Source of the DNA: Thunnus maccoyii
Lineage: Eukaryota; Chordata; Actinopteri; Scombriformes; Scombridae
DNA length: 64,000 nucleotides
Reading direction: 5' to 3'
Assembly: GCF_910596095.1 (NCBI RefSeq)
Contig: NC_056551.1
Coordinates: 2,728,001-2,792,000 of the forward strand
The stretch's first letter is position 1. Each line of letters starts with the position of its first letter. The notes beneath the pieces are model-generated. The model had not been told where the DNA came from, ran no database searches, and saw only the letters and a list, made by a program, of their open reading frames with translations. The position numbers were made by a program, and so were the translations under genes. This document shows, piece after piece, positions 11,681-25,629 of the stretch.

Positions 11681-12439
11681 AAAAATTCACATTAAAAAAA
11701 TGAAAAACCCTTTTTTCAAGTGGCTGAAATTGATTTCAATCATTTTCCTTGGAACCAGTATCAACTTGTGTAGTCTTTTCAAGGAAATGTCCTATGGATA
11801 CATTTACATCTTTAACAATTATATATATGAGCCGTAAAATAAAGAGTTAGCTTTATTTATATAAAACAACCAGGAATATGTGTGGACTGATGCTGACGGT
11901 AGACGGCAAACTGGATATCATTTTAGTGGACGAGAGCAGGACGGTACAATTAGGTGAGGCAGTGCCGTCAAATGTTAAAATATTTTAACTTCTTGCAGTC
12001 CTCCGCGAAACATGGGCGATCTGGACAACGACAAGCTAACAATACCCGGAATTATAGATCAGAGCTTGAAATCCTATCAAGGATTTAGGGGAAGGTTTAA
12101 AGGGAATTTAACATGAATTTTAAATTGTTCAATAGAATATTAAGAGAAAGCTGCATTGTAATGCTTCATGAATTACAAGAATAATTACATAAAACAGAGC
12201 CTAAAGGACATGAAATAATTAATATATTTTATTCCACAATACGACATTACCATAGCAACATATCGTCATGCGTGTTTCTTGTTACCGTACCGCTGTCCGT
12301 AACGCTACATATTGCATCACCTCAATACATTGAAGGTCATGATACTGCACGCTCCGTGCTGTAGAGGGCGATATACAATTCATAGCTAACTGTAATCCGT
12401 TAATAACCAAAAGAAGAAGATAACTTGCATTTGTTATGA

Positions 12440-12670
12440 TTTCATTAGAGCAGCCCTCGTATGGAAATCGGCTGGACAGGGATCATATCGGGAATATTGC
12501 TCATCTTTTTGAGTCGGGAGAGTAACGTGGGGGATAGTTTTAGTCTCTTTCCTGCTTTTGACGAGTGACTCGATCAATCACTAAGACTTGACATAAGCAA
12601 ACATCGGAAGTCCCCCTTTAACCAGCTACCCAGCAGCGTGAGGAGCAGCGGTACAGCATCATCACAGCCT
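12440..12670 (+). promoter_or_regulatory. lrsam1: Proposed lrsam1 promoter and non-coding first exon
   Basis: A moderately CpG-bearing stretch ends in a good donor (CAGCCT followed by GTGAGTAT, exon end 12670). The next exon of the gene starts after TTTTTCAG at 16088 and carries the start codon at 16215, so a 5' untranslated exon ending at 12670 is the simplest source of the leader. The 5' edge is a guess. No TATA box is obvious. Confidence 0.45.
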
Positions 12671-14539
12671 GTGAGTATGACACCCAGTGTTAGTTTAACC
12701 TTGTTTCTCAGACAAACGTCGGGTTGTGATAGCTGATGGCTTCCTGCTGACATGCTAGCGTTGTTAGCTTATCGTTGCTATACGTAGCCAGAGTGACAAG
12801 TTGTCAAGGGGAAGCTGACATTATCTATCAGCCTAATCTGTGGGACAAAATATACTACGACCTAATATATATATATACCTGCACCTATTATGAGGATAGT
12901 CATCGAGAGTTATAACGGTTGTTATAAGGCGCAACGTATGTTAGCTACAGTCGTAACCTTGTGCTATGCTATGTAACTTAGCTACGTAAATTACGGGAAC
13001 CCCACACCCACACCGACAACATTACACATACATGGACATGGGCAGACTAATTGTGTTCTGCTCGCTGCCATTATATATGTTACGGGAACATATATATACA
13101 AATAGAGCTGCTAGGACAGGATGTACAGATGACTGGCTGGTGTCAGTGGCTGAGACAGTGTGGACAGATGAAATTGGGTCAGAATTGGGACAGAGGAGTT
13201 GAGGTGGGCGTGGCCTCCAGTACATTACGTTCAGAATCAACCAACTGTAAAACATGTGAAAGTCAAAACTCAACGCTAAAATGTATTATTTCTGTTCAGT
13301 TCATGAAGTCAATTGTCTGTCATTAGGAAAAAGAAACACATTAACTGTGTTGTATGTGACTGTGTGTAAATCATTATCTGTTACATAAAATTTATGTTAT
13401 TTTATTCGTTTCATCAGTGCGGTGTCTCTCACATCTGTGTGTCAGATCCATGGCTGCCTGCAGCTACACTTCCCCTGTCCTCGCGACTGCAACTTCTGTT
13501 TCATTTTTTAAAAAGAACAAATTCACAACAGGATTGCAAGTATTATATATTTCAAGAATAACTGTATATTGTATCTAGAGCAGCAATAATGTTTACCTCA
13601 GACAGACATTATATAAGCTCAATAATACCTCACTGGAAACTAATTCCTGAGTTCAGTTGACTCATGTTTATATCTGGTTCACTTCAATTTTACAGCAGTT
13701 ACATTTTCTTGTTGAAACAACTGAACCAATGATTCAAACAGGTGGCTTAATTTTTGAATGTCAGAAGGATTAAAATGTATAGAATAACTCAGAGTGACAT
13801 CAGACTCTAACTCTAATCATTTGTTATTAATATTATGAAGATCAGTTTGTACAGATGGATCAAATAGAGAGATAGATGGGTGGCTCTGAAGATGAGATGA
13901 AGTGCAGTGTCAGTGCAATAGACAAGTGAAAACACATCAGTAATACTCTTACAAACAGGACATTTTTTAATAACTAAAACAAGGAATTATAGCCTATAAA
14001 AGTGATTGGATCAGAAGATTTTCACAGATTTCAGAGAGTAAAAAAAACAACTATTGAGCCAATAATTCATGTAGACTGATAATTTGATGAAAGGCTTCTC
14101 TCATTTGAATTTAGGGTCCTCCACATGTTAATCTGGTGACAGCAGCAGCTTGTTATGTTATTAATTATTCATGACAATCTGGCAGCTTCAAAGGACACAA
14201 TAGTTCAGTGCAGTATTTCTCAATATTAGTGTATCACTAAATCAGATCTCCTCAGCATTTTTGCCTTCAAGCCTCAAGTCAAGCTGAGTCTCACAGCTCT
14301 CATTTTAGCGTGTTCATATTATCTATTACCATTATTTTAATGGTTAATTTTCAGGACAAAAAGGATAAGGAGTCCAAATTCGGCACAACAGCTCTGAACT
14401 TGGGACTGTCCCACATTTTTTCGTCTGGTTACCCTGCTGAGACATCTGCTGTCAATCAAGCAAACAACATATTTTTAAAGATCCCCTCCAGACATTTAAA
14501 AATACTCCGCTTGGAATAATAACGTTGGTTGGTTTTTCC

Positions 14540-14680
14540 ACTAAAAAAAACTTTATCCTACTTCACTTTAAAGTCCATTCTCAGTGTTTGTGCACTGGAG
14601 GCTTCAAGTTTCAACATCACACTTATGTACATTGAATATTGGACCACAAACCTCTCCTAAAAATCATTCCGCTGTGATGG
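14540..14680. repeat. Inverted copy of the 10990-11290 repeat
   Basis: The segment CTCAGTGTTTGTGCACTGG followed by AGGCTTCAAGTTTC is the reverse complement of part of the 10990-11290 repeat. It lies in the first intron of lrsam1. Confidence 0.5.
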
Positions 14681-15564
14681 TTGCCTATTGCATGGGAGCT
14701 GTAATGGATGTTCATTTCTGTTTTATAATATAAAGATAATATTACATTTAGAATGAGCACATTCTGAAGCCTCTTTTAACGAAAACCTTCAACTGGTTCA
14801 AGGGCATCTCTGTTGTTGGTTTTTATTCTTGCACTGGATGGAGTCCAGCACCAACTATTTGATTTGCTGCGCCGGCTTTTAGTCCTGGATGGAGGCTATT
14901 AGCTGTGTCAGTGGTCAAAACCTTTTACAAGTAGATTATGTCACCACACAGTTTGTGCTGCTTTGTGAAACGCTTCTGCTTGGTTCATTCTGCATTTTGA
15001 AGAGGAAGGGTTCAACAGTGTTGTGTTACACACCCTGCCTGCGAGGGCTGTTTTTGAGGTGGTTTGTTGCTGTACAATACAGATAAAACTAATTCATATG
15101 CTGAGCTGCCGGATGTGTTGACTACCATGAACAGCATAGCCACAAAGGACAAACTCTGCACTCAATAAAAGCTGGCCTATATGTAGGTTGCATGTTATAT
15201 ATTACCACTCCTGTTTTCAGTAAAGCAAGTTGAACCATAGTGAAATATTCAGCTTCAGAGAGCAGGGAGAGCAGTAAAACACTGTGGAAAAGCCTCAAAG
15301 CAATTCTTCTACAGAGACCCTTGTCTCTGCTGCAACTATAGCTCATGCATTATAGACACACCCTTCTATTATCATATTAGAGAGATGGAAGATGCTGCAT
15401 GAGGAAGAGAAACAAGTTGATTTAAAGATGGTAGAGCTGAGCAAAAAGAAAATAAAGACAGCCAGTAAATAATAAATGAGAGAGTTAGGTACATTAATAT
15501 ATCATGTGAACAATTAACAGTTTTGGACGTAAATTGAATAATTGAGTTTAATTTGTTTTTTAAA

Positions 15565-15960
15565 ATACATTTAAAGCTACACTAATCAATCAATTATTTA
15601 AAGCTACACTAATCAATACTTTTTTATATTTAAACAATGACTCACTTGTATTGACACTTGTATAAGACACCAACTTATCACCAACTATGTTTCCCTCAGC
15701 TCTGATAAAGCCACTCCACACTATCTGCCCTGCTCTGAACAGCAGACAGACAATGTTAGCCGCTAGCTGGAGATTAGCAGAGTTACTGGAGACCAAAACA
15801 GCTAAAAGCAAACTGATTATTGGTCTTTCATTCATCAGGTGGCCAGAGATTCAATTCTATATACATTAATGCTAATGTCACTATATAATTATAATGCTGT
15901 ATGTCAGTGTTGTGTTTTCAGCTTGTTCCACTGTTCCCAAGTGGCCAAAAAATCTATTAA
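15565..15960. repeat. TTAAAGCTGCACYAATCAAT family repeat, duplicated head
   Basis: The head sequence TTTAAAGCTACACTAATCAAT occurs twice in tandem (from 15571 and from 15599). The interior matches the copies at 9808, 40590 and 59945. Lies in the first intron of lrsam1. Confidence 0.5.
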
Positions 15961-16087
15961 ATCTGCTTTTAACTGTATAGTCCCTGGATTTAGTTATTGT
16001 TTTGACTCATACAGCAACATTACAATATGAGCTAAACTCACATCTGATTAATATCACAATTAATATCTCACTTTCCATATTTTTCAG

Positions 16088-16214
16088 AGTGCAGGCAGTG
16101 TCTTGAGTGTTTTCCAACCTGTCCATCGGTCCTCTGGAGCAGCTATTGTTTGACTTTGCGGGGCGGGAGGGAAACCCAGCAGGCAGAGAGACAGCAGGAC
16201 AGGCAGGACGCAGA
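16088..16214 (+). other. lrsam1: 5' untranslated part of the lrsam1 start-codon exon
   Basis: The acceptor TTTTTCAG ends at 16087. The segment to the ATG at 16215 is GC-rich relative to the intron and has no in-frame upstream ATG continuing into the protein. The bases before the start (GACGCAGA-ATG) give an acceptable initiation context, with A at minus 3. Confidence 0.6.
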
Positions 16215-19200
16215 ATGCCTCTGTTCTTCAGAAGGAGGAAACCCAGCGATGACTCCCAGAAGAGACTGGAGTATCAGCTGTGCCGGGTATGTATGTTACA
16301 GTGCGTACCAGCTAACCTCCAGCCACCACCTCACAGCTTGGAAAAAAGCCTTACTGCTGGTGCTGAAGGTCACAACAACAACAACAACCTGTTTGATATT
16401 GCTGAGACAACCTGTAGCCATTTTTATGGGATTATGATCATGCGTCACTTCTGTCTAAAATAGAGAATATCTTTCCCATACAACTTTTTGACTGTCTCTT
16501 GTTCTTCAGTCTAAGGAGGCAGGTGCTGATGACACCCTGGACATCTCAGCATGTGAGCTCTCAGAGGTGAGAAAGTTACTTTGAACAGATGTGAGGGAAG
16601 CTTCACTGATGCCTAGTTGTGAAATTAGATCTATTACTTGTATAATAGATTTTTGAAATCATTCACTCTGTTTTAGAACAGGTTTAGTTCCACCAAAGTG
16701 TACTATTAAGTTAAGTTAATAATTAAACAAATCTGGAGGTGTGGAGTTAGAAAGAAGTGAGGTTACCAGACCTCTGTAAAAAAACACAACATCTCTGGTT
16801 CTGCTACATCAATTTTTACCCTTTTTAAGAAGGGTTTATCAGTAATCAGTGTTCTCTTTTAAAGGGATAGTTCAAAATTTTGGGAAATTTGTGTATTCTC
16901 TTTTTTTCTGTCAGTGAGAGAAGATCAAACTCATGTTTCTTTTTCTGGATTTGGTTAGCCTAGCTTAGCATAATGACTAGTAGCAAGGGCAGTCATGGGA
17001 AACAATTGTTTGAAAAAACAACTAGTAACTAACCAGTAAGTATTGTATGGGTAGTAATGTAGATGCTGAAGCTTTGGTCTGGTCTGTTATGCCACAGGTT
17101 CCCTCGAGTGTCTTTTCCATTTGCAAGGTGCTACAGAAGAAGGTAAGAATGCAGCATGGAGCTGAATAGTGAATGAAGCATATTCAAATTCAGTGTGTGT
17201 AATAAATACTGTATTAGCAATATGTGTAGAACTCACTAGTATTAGCATGTCCTTGCTTGCACAGTCAGCAGTTAGACAGCAGTTTTGTCTGTGTCTCTCC
17301 TACAGGTCTTTATCCTCCATAACAATGAGCTGAAGTCACTGCTGCCAAAAGGATGTGAAATCAGCTCTCTCGCCACTTTAAAGGTAAAGTAAAACAGACT
17401 TTACTGGGCTCACTGAATGGTTTAATGAGTATGAAAATAATGAGAATCATATGTCACGGCCTTCACAGTTTCCAGATCTCAACCTCACTGAACACCTTCT
17501 GGAGAATGCGTTAGACAGCGTTCTCCACCTCCATCATCAAAACACCAAATTAGAGAAAAATTTTTGAAAGAAAAGTGTTCATCCCTCCAGTAGAGTAGAG
17601 ACTTTGACAATCTATGCCAAGAAGCATTGAAGCTGTTCTGGAGACTCATGGTAGAACCACACCTTACTTGGAACAGTTCACTTTCATTTATCAAAAAAGG
17701 TTATAGAGGTCATTATGAGGTGCTAGTGGTAACTGAAGAGAAACTAGTGGTCCTTTAGAAGGCTCTAGAGGTCTGTTGGGTGGTTCTGGTGGTCCTAGTG
17801 GAGGTTCTAGATTTCCATTCAGTGGTTCTAGTGGCCTTTTGGGAGGTTCTAGATGACCATTCGGTGGTTCTAGTGGTCATTTAGGAGGTTCTAGTGATCT
17901 AGTGAGGTTCTAGAGGTCTGTTAGGTGGGTCTAGTGGTCTAGTGGTCATTGAGGGGTTGTTTAGGTGGTACAATTGGTCCTACAGGAGGTTCTAGAGGTC
18001 CATTAGATGGTAATTGTAGTCACTGAGGAGGTTCTAGTGATCTAGTGAGGTTCTAGAGGTCTGTTGGGTGGTTCTAGTGGTCTAGTGGTCATTGAGGGGT
18101 TGTTTAGGTGGTACAATTGGTCCTATAGGAGGTTCTAGAGGTCCATTAGATGGTAATTGTAGTCACTGAGGAGGTTCTAGTGATCTAGTGAGGGACAAAG
18201 GGAGCCCTCCTATCTTATAGTTAACCTGTGATTTACAAGCACTCCCCTCTGTTGATAATAATTGACACTGGCTCAAAGCACCATATTTAACATTAGTTGA
18301 ATTGTGTACTAGTTTTATTTTGTTTCTGTCTTTTTAGCACCCACAGTTATCTAACCCACAAACCTCGTTAGTGTTAGTTCCATGCTACATTTGACCACAC
18401 AGCTGCCAATATAAGTTTAAAATCATCTTTCCCCTCATGTTTTGCTCTCAGTTGTCACTACATGTAGCAAAAGCTCAAACTATCAGTCAGTCCCAGAGAG
18501 AGCTAAAAGAGGCTAAAGGGTTTCTCCTCAGTGTTTAAGACAGAATAACTTGAATTCAAACCTGTGAAAGAGCTGAAAGAAGGATTTGTCTCTGATAATA
18601 TTGCCTCTTGAAGCCTGCATACATATTTGAACTTTCACATCACTCAAATAAGCATGACTGAGCCTGTCTGACTCCTTAGGTTTTGGATCTGCATGAGAAT
18701 AAGCTCACCTCACTCCCAGAAGACATTGGGAAGCTGGCGTCACTGCAGGTAATGCTATTCTGAACTCGACTCCTGGTACAGAGGAAATGAGTGTGAATTG
18801 ATTTAACTCATCATCCATGTGTGGCCATGTTGTGTCCTGTCAGATTCTGAATGTGGAGAAGAACCGTTTGAAGGACCTGCCAGACTCCATCGGGGATCTG
18901 CGGCTTCTGCAAACACTCAATTTGAAGGGTACGCTGCTTACTGCCCGCTCGCCGGTGAGTGAGAGGACATGAACAAGTCAAACTGAATTAACTGTCTTTT
19001 TTTCCTCATCACTGTGTGTCTAATAGGTAACTGTCTCAGCGAGCTGCCATCCTCAGTCGGCTCTTTGAGCAGCTTGCGCACCCTGGACCTGAGTGACAAC
19101 AACATCGTCCAGCTTCCCAAAAATATAGCCTACATCCGCACCCTGGAGGTGTGTGTGTGTGTGTGTGTTTTGGGTTTAAAATTTACAGTACAGCTAAAAC

Positions 19201-22200
19201 CCTAAGATATGATATGACAGAAACCCTGTGTATGTGTGTGTTTGTGCTGTGACAGAGCTTTACACTCGATGCTGCCACAATGTCCTATCCACCTGCATCC
19301 GTGTGTGCAGAAGGAACAGAGAGCATCCAACGCTTCCTATGCACCGGTGAGGGTTTACTCAATGACTCACATGTATCTCCTCCACTCATACCCATCTGTT
19401 TCTGTGCACTTTTTTGGCTTAAAATAGTTTTCCATGTAGGTATTTTATTTGTCTTCTATGTGTCTGTAATTGATTTGATTGAATTCAGCAGCTGATAACA
19501 GGATTATAATCTGTTTTTCTCCAAGTTAACAACTGCACAGGAGCAAGTTTTCCACTTTATCAACAGAGTTTTATATGGTTTGATATCACTGGGACTGAGT
19601 TGCATCAACAGAGTTTAGAGATAATAGATTTTTTTTTAAATTCAAGATAATAATAATAATAATAATGTTTTGCACAATTCAATCTGATTAACAAACCTAA
19701 GAGTACTAATTAATTTATAATAATTCATGTCATTTTGTCACCATATTGAATTATAAGATTAGATCAGATCTGTGCAGACTGGAGTCAAAAAAAGTTATGA
19801 TATAATATAATTATTATAGTAAAGATGTAGGAAATTTGAAATCCACAATCTGATGAATTCCATGCAGCTGATTCATATAATGTTAATGGCTAAGTCTGGT
19901 GTTATATAATCCTATTAACCACAAATCTCATGAAAGGACCAAAACCAGCGATGAGATGTATCTTTATAATAAATACTCGGGTTAGCCACAGGCTGATATT
20001 TGTCTGATAGGACTATTATCATTAAAACACACTAAAAATACTGACACTGACCTCTACTGATGTACTGAGTGACATTTTCCTTCATTGCATTGAATACGGT
20101 CGACCACTGCAGTTTAAAAAAGAAGAAGACACTGTGTCTGTGAGCATGCTGAGTAATGTCTGCACCACACAGATTTTGTTCTAAAGATTGAAAAGTGAGT
20201 TGTGTGGAGTTTCAGAAAAAATACGCTAGATGTGATCATAGGAATTGTGAAAAGGTTGCTTCTCTGGCTTTTCATTCGGCCTTGTTCCCAACATTACTAG
20301 TATTTTTGTTATAAATCGCAAATTTCAGTCCAATGTTTCTGTTCATTTATCATGTTACACAAACAATGGAATATGACTTTCAGTTGAGTAGCACAAAGTT
20401 ATATTTTGTTGAAGAGCTTCAGTCTGGTTCTGTCTGAGAGTGGTGATGGTCGGGAAGATCATCTGCTCAATCAGTGACTACGTTTACACGCACAAAATAT
20501 TCCAGTTTTTGCCCTTATTCCGAAAAAGTGGAATATTCCTACTAAGCTGCTTACATGACTAATGAACATGAATATTCCAGTCATATTCCCGTTTACACAC
20601 AGAGGTTTTTCAGGGTTTCTCTCTGCACCAGTGGGAACAGGAATCACAAGATCTCTGCAGGCAGTGAAGTAAACCAGCGAGGGATTCACAGGAAATGATG
20701 GAGGCATGTTTTGGATGTGATACAGAAAACAGAACCCACTGCTCCTCTTTAGGCTTCTTTAATAAACCGATGTGAAGCGATGAATCTCCTCAGCCCACTG
20801 TGTGTTTGGTTGCACTCTATAAACAGCTGTTCTTCTTCTGTGGCTGATAAATGTGTCATCTTGAATGGAACTGGCACCTGTATTAATAGATCACACTTGG
20901 TGCATCAGTACTGAAATCTTAAGGGTTATAACTTAAATCCAGGTTTACAGCTGTGTGCAACAGGTTTTAGGAAATAATAATCCTTGTTGGTGCGACCCAG
21001 CCTCAGAGTTGTAGGATTTCACACAGACTGGTAAAGTGGCATGTAATCCTTCAGTGGAAGTGAGAAAATGAAAATCAGGGTGTGAGGTATTCACATGACA
21101 TTATATCAGACTGTATATGAGGACATTGTTGGACTCTTTGGATTATCTGGTTTTCAGAGCTGGGAGAGGAGTACTGCCCTCCGTCCCAGTACCTCTTGCC
21201 AGTGCTGGAGAGTGACTGTGGCAAACAGAACTCAGACTGTGTGGATGGCTTAGAGGAGGCCTGGCAGGTAGGTGACACACAAACCCACGTACAGTAATAG
21301 AAATCTGCACATGTATACAGTATGTAGCGCTGTTAACTCGTTAATTTACTTGTATTTACTGGTTTCTGTCAATGATTTATTCATTCATTCAGTCTTTCCT
21401 CACTTTTTGTTGCAGAACAAATTCAGCGACTACGAGAAGAGAAAGGTGTGTTACTCCAGCCGACACAATCGCTGTCAGATCCAGCCTTGTCTACTGTGGC
21501 ACATTTTACTTTCCTCAAAACATCCACAGTTTTTAATTCAACTCATGACGCACTTCAGTAGGTTTGCTTGTAGCCTCACAGTCACTTGGGAAGTAGGTTT
21601 TAGAATAAATGTAACGGGTGAATCTGTACTGAATTACATGGGGCATAAAACTACTGCAGAATGATAAAAAAAAAAGACGCACATGATGAGTGCACTTCTG
21701 TTAATGCTGTTAATTGCTTTTCTATATGTTTGTTCCTTAAAGGCCACCATACCAGACCCAATCAGTGATGTCACAGCAGGTATTCTTCCTTTGACACCTG
21801 CAGTGACATCACTGATTGGAGTGAAACTCAAGAGTAAAACATTGTTGAATGTAATTTTCAGTCAAAGCATGTGATAATCCAGACTGATGCTGAACACTCT
21901 TCTGTCAGTGATTTCACTTCCTGACTCAGATTCCCATGAAGATGGTTAATGCTAATGCTAATAGCGTTTGTCAGCTCACAACATTAATAGTGATGATGAT
22001 GCATGATGATACTGAAATTGAGACTAAGCTGATTTACTGTCCTTAAAAACATTTTACAGGTTTCTTAGTGTAAAGCTTGTCGCTTATTGCGTTCTCATAC
22101 GAACACAAGCACAGATGCTGCACAGTTTAACAGTGCAAGGACAGACAGTTCTTGTCAGAGGGTTGTGGTTGTGTGTGAATCTGCAGAAAGGGTATGAAGC

Positions 22201-25200
22201 CATAAAGATAATTTGCTCGGAGGCATTGGCTTATTTTACTTCCTATTGGTTAATTTCTATTCACAGATTTTTAGTTTTTTTTTATTTTACTAGCTGAAAC
22301 TTTTGATGTGGCAGCTGCAGGAAAGGCTCGTGTTATTCTAAACACAGACACACTGTACAGTATTCACATGTACACACACACACATTTAAACTTGCCCCCT
22401 CACCCCCCCCTACCTCAGATGAAGAAGCAGGAGGAGAAGCTGGCCTTCGAGCGGCACCTGGAGGAGAAGCAAAGGGAGCACGCGCAGCTTCTATTCATGA
22501 ACAACTCCCGCAAGGAAAAAATCCTCAACTCAGTCCGTGAGGTACACAACTCCCTGATTTTCTCACACGATTTTTGCTGACTTTTGTAAGTTTGAAAGGT
22601 GGCTCTGAAATGTTTGTAGCTTGCTCCTTCATCTTTAGACAGCAGCTGTAGTCTGTTGGATTCACAGCAATTACAGCGGATTCTTACAACAGATTCACAG
22701 CAAGAGGAAAATATCAACAACAACACTCACACAAACTTCTTAAAGCACTCCTGCAGAATAATCCAGTTGTTGTCTGTTGATCTGTATGTTCATTGTGTTC
22801 CAAACATGCATCGTTTCTCCACAACGGAGCTAAATAGATTGTCTCTGTATCACCTTTTCATAGCACTGAAGCTCGCCCGTTGTATTTAGCTTGGAACTTA
22901 CTGAACATCCAGATCAACAGCAGAGAGATGGATGATGCTGCAGGAGCGACATGAGAGGTTTCTGTGGATGTTAAGCCCGCTAATTTATCAGAAATTGGGT
23001 TCAAAATGTAAAGTTTTGAAATTGGAAATTGAATTCCTCACTCCTCTTATCCGTGTATTTTATAAGCTACTTCTAGATGTGTTTAAGTTTTGATCTGTGT
23101 GCACTGATGTTTAGGAGCAGGAGCGTGTGGAGCTGGGGCTCTCCCAGCAGCAGAGGGCCCTGGAGGCTGAGAGGCTGATGGTGCTGGAGAGAGTGCGACT
23201 CGCTGAAGACGGCATTAGCAGTCGCATCAGCAACATGCTGATGGACAATAAGAGGTAGGACCTGAAAGGGACAGGCTGTCTGTGGTGGTGAAGAGTTGGG
23301 GTGTTGGTCTGTGTCACAGATTAGATGCTTGACCCCCGCTAAAAGCAGCATATTTATTTTTATCTCTCCAGGAAGAAAAAGAGCGCAGAATTTCTCCAAT
23401 CCATGGAGGAAGATCGGTGAGTGACATAACAGATCTGTTACAGCAAAGAGATATGAGGCACTCAACACATGGCCGCACTTATCTGGTTGTTCTCCACTTA
23501 CCAGACTGAGCCTATTTATAGAACACTTTCCAAATAAATGCTTCCCAGAGGAAGGACAATAAAAACACAAGAACAGGACATAGAAGGCTTTACTACAATT
23601 GTGCATCTTTTTAGTGTATAAGTTCCTCTTTTATCATTGAAGATGAGATATTAAAACAGAGCTGGTGCTAGTCAGCATGATCTCTAAGTGGAAGGCTGTA
23701 CCAGAGATGCAGAGCCACCATTAGCTTTAAAGGATAGGTTAGGTTTTTTCAAGTCTTTCGGAATAAAATAGGGTAAATAGAAAAGGTCCCAAGATTGATC
23801 CTTGTGGTACTCCATGTTTAGCCTCAGCAGTTTGTGAGGTAAATTCACCAACAGAAACAAAAAAGATCCTGTTGGCTAAATAAGAGGAAAACCAGTCCAG
23901 AGCAGTTCCAGTAGTACATGCCCACTGTTTTAGCCTGTTTATAAGGACGGAATGGTCGATGGTATTAAATGCTGCACTGAGGTTAACCAATAGTAACACA
24001 GAACATGCACTAGAGTCTGCAGCCATCAGTAAATCATTTGTAACTCTAGGAAGAGCAGTTTCAGTGCTGTGTAGCTTACAGTGAAGTGATTGTCATTTAC
24101 AGTATATAAACTGAACTGAATTATATGACAATTTTGACATTTTTCCAGGTTTTTATATTTTACCATGCATTTCAGCTGTCTGGCAATATGGTTACTGTTT
24201 AATGTCAGACATGACTATGAAAATATTGTTGTTAACAGTTTATTTCCCCAACAGGATCCGTATGGAGCATCTGACCGCCATCACACAGGAAGAAGCCAAT
24301 TCGCTGAGGAAGAGGGAGGTGGCCGGTAAGCAGCTCAGTTGATACTTAAACTTTACTTGCTTTATTAAAGCAGTGGTTGTTGTCCATACACCGAAACATC
24401 TTTATTGTTACAGATGTGATAGGAATATATTTTTCCTTCTCTAATTTGATTTCTTTACCAAAGTATCAAATGCCAGAGATATGTTTGTGTCTCCAGATTT
24501 TTGTGCTCTCCAATATCCCCCCCCCCTCTGCTTGTGGACTTAAAATGATATTTCCTTGTTGTCTTCATCACATTTTTTCCTCCTCTGTGTGTTTGTAGCG
24601 GCCATGCAGAAGATGCTGTCAGACAGCTGTGCTGTGAGCCTCCTGCAGGAGGCCAGTGACTTTCGCAGACAGAGCCTGGTCTCTGAGACCTGCAGAAGGT
24701 TCAACACACACACACACAAACAACCAGACACCACATCTGAAAGGAAGGATGTTAATGTTGCAAATGTGTTTTTAGTAGCCAATCGACACTGTATAAAACC
24801 TCGTGTGGTCTCTCTTCCCCGTCTTTGAACAGTATGGAGAATTTGGACAGGCAGTTTGATAAGATGATGTCCCTCCAAGTCTTGGACAAATCTAAAGCCA
24901 TCGCCCACATCTTACAGGAGGTTTGTGTTCTGTGTCTAAAGCGTTCGTTTCTCCTTGACTTCACTGTACTCATTTAAAAGAGAAATCTATCTCAGTGATC
25001 AGTCATGTCCTCTGATTGTACTCTGCAGGAGGAGATGCAGAAAGCAGCGTTCCAGGCCCTGCAGCTGCAGAAGGATGCTGTACACGGATACATCCGCAAC
25101 CAGGTCTGTGTGGACTGGTGGAGATGGGTTGGATGAAGGTCAAACCCGTCACTGATCTCTGTTTTTCATGACACTGGTAAAAAGCTGCATAGTAGAAGAT

Positions 25201-25577
25201 GTGGACTGGTGTTTTAGTTCAGACTAAAGCCAGTTGAACAGCCTTCACATGAAAAACATTTCAGTTTAGCTTTTATATGATACTTAGTTTATTTTCCATA
25301 AATTATGTGACTAAGAAAAGATCTAATTCTAGAAGGAATGAAAGTACCTAATCAGATTTTTCTGTTTTCCTGGGAGATTCAAAAATATTAGTGAACATGA
25401 CACTGGTGAAAGAAGTATTTAAATAAAGCATCACCAGAGCCATGCTCATCACTTATCACTAGCCTTTCAGTCCTCAATTTAATGTTCTGTATGGCTCATG
25501 TTACAAGAACCTTCTCAGTTTGAAGTCCTTTTAAAAACATCAGTGAACAGCTGTCAGCATGATAAGACTGGTTGGCT

Positions 25578-25629
<52 letters not shown>

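Larger units (their letters stand above)
1..12450. other. Intergenic region left of lrsam1, repeat-rich
   Basis: No conserved protein-coding exon could be recognised here. The open frames are short, use non-ATG starts or sit in repeats. The stretch holds several decayed transposable elements (listed separately), a CA and a TG microsatellite, a foldback element near 8.3 kb, and a modestly CpG-enriched segment near 8.0-8.2 kb that could be a promoter. Parts not listed separately (for example 1140-2600, 5100-6350 and 7000-7800) look like unique AT-rich non-coding DNA with nothing I can name. Confidence 0.6.

Noticed and set aside
13022..13326. Overlapping frames on both strands in lrsam1 intron 1
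   Set aside because: No motif, no splice context, mutually overlapping. Noise.
23073..23606. 177-codon minus-strand open frame
   Set aside because: It overlaps lrsam1 exons 12-13 in antisense; its length comes from the coding exons' composition, and the plus-strand exons are secure.
24540..24908. 122-codon minus-strand frame across lrsam1 exons 15-16
   Set aside because: Antisense shadow of coding exons with no independent support.
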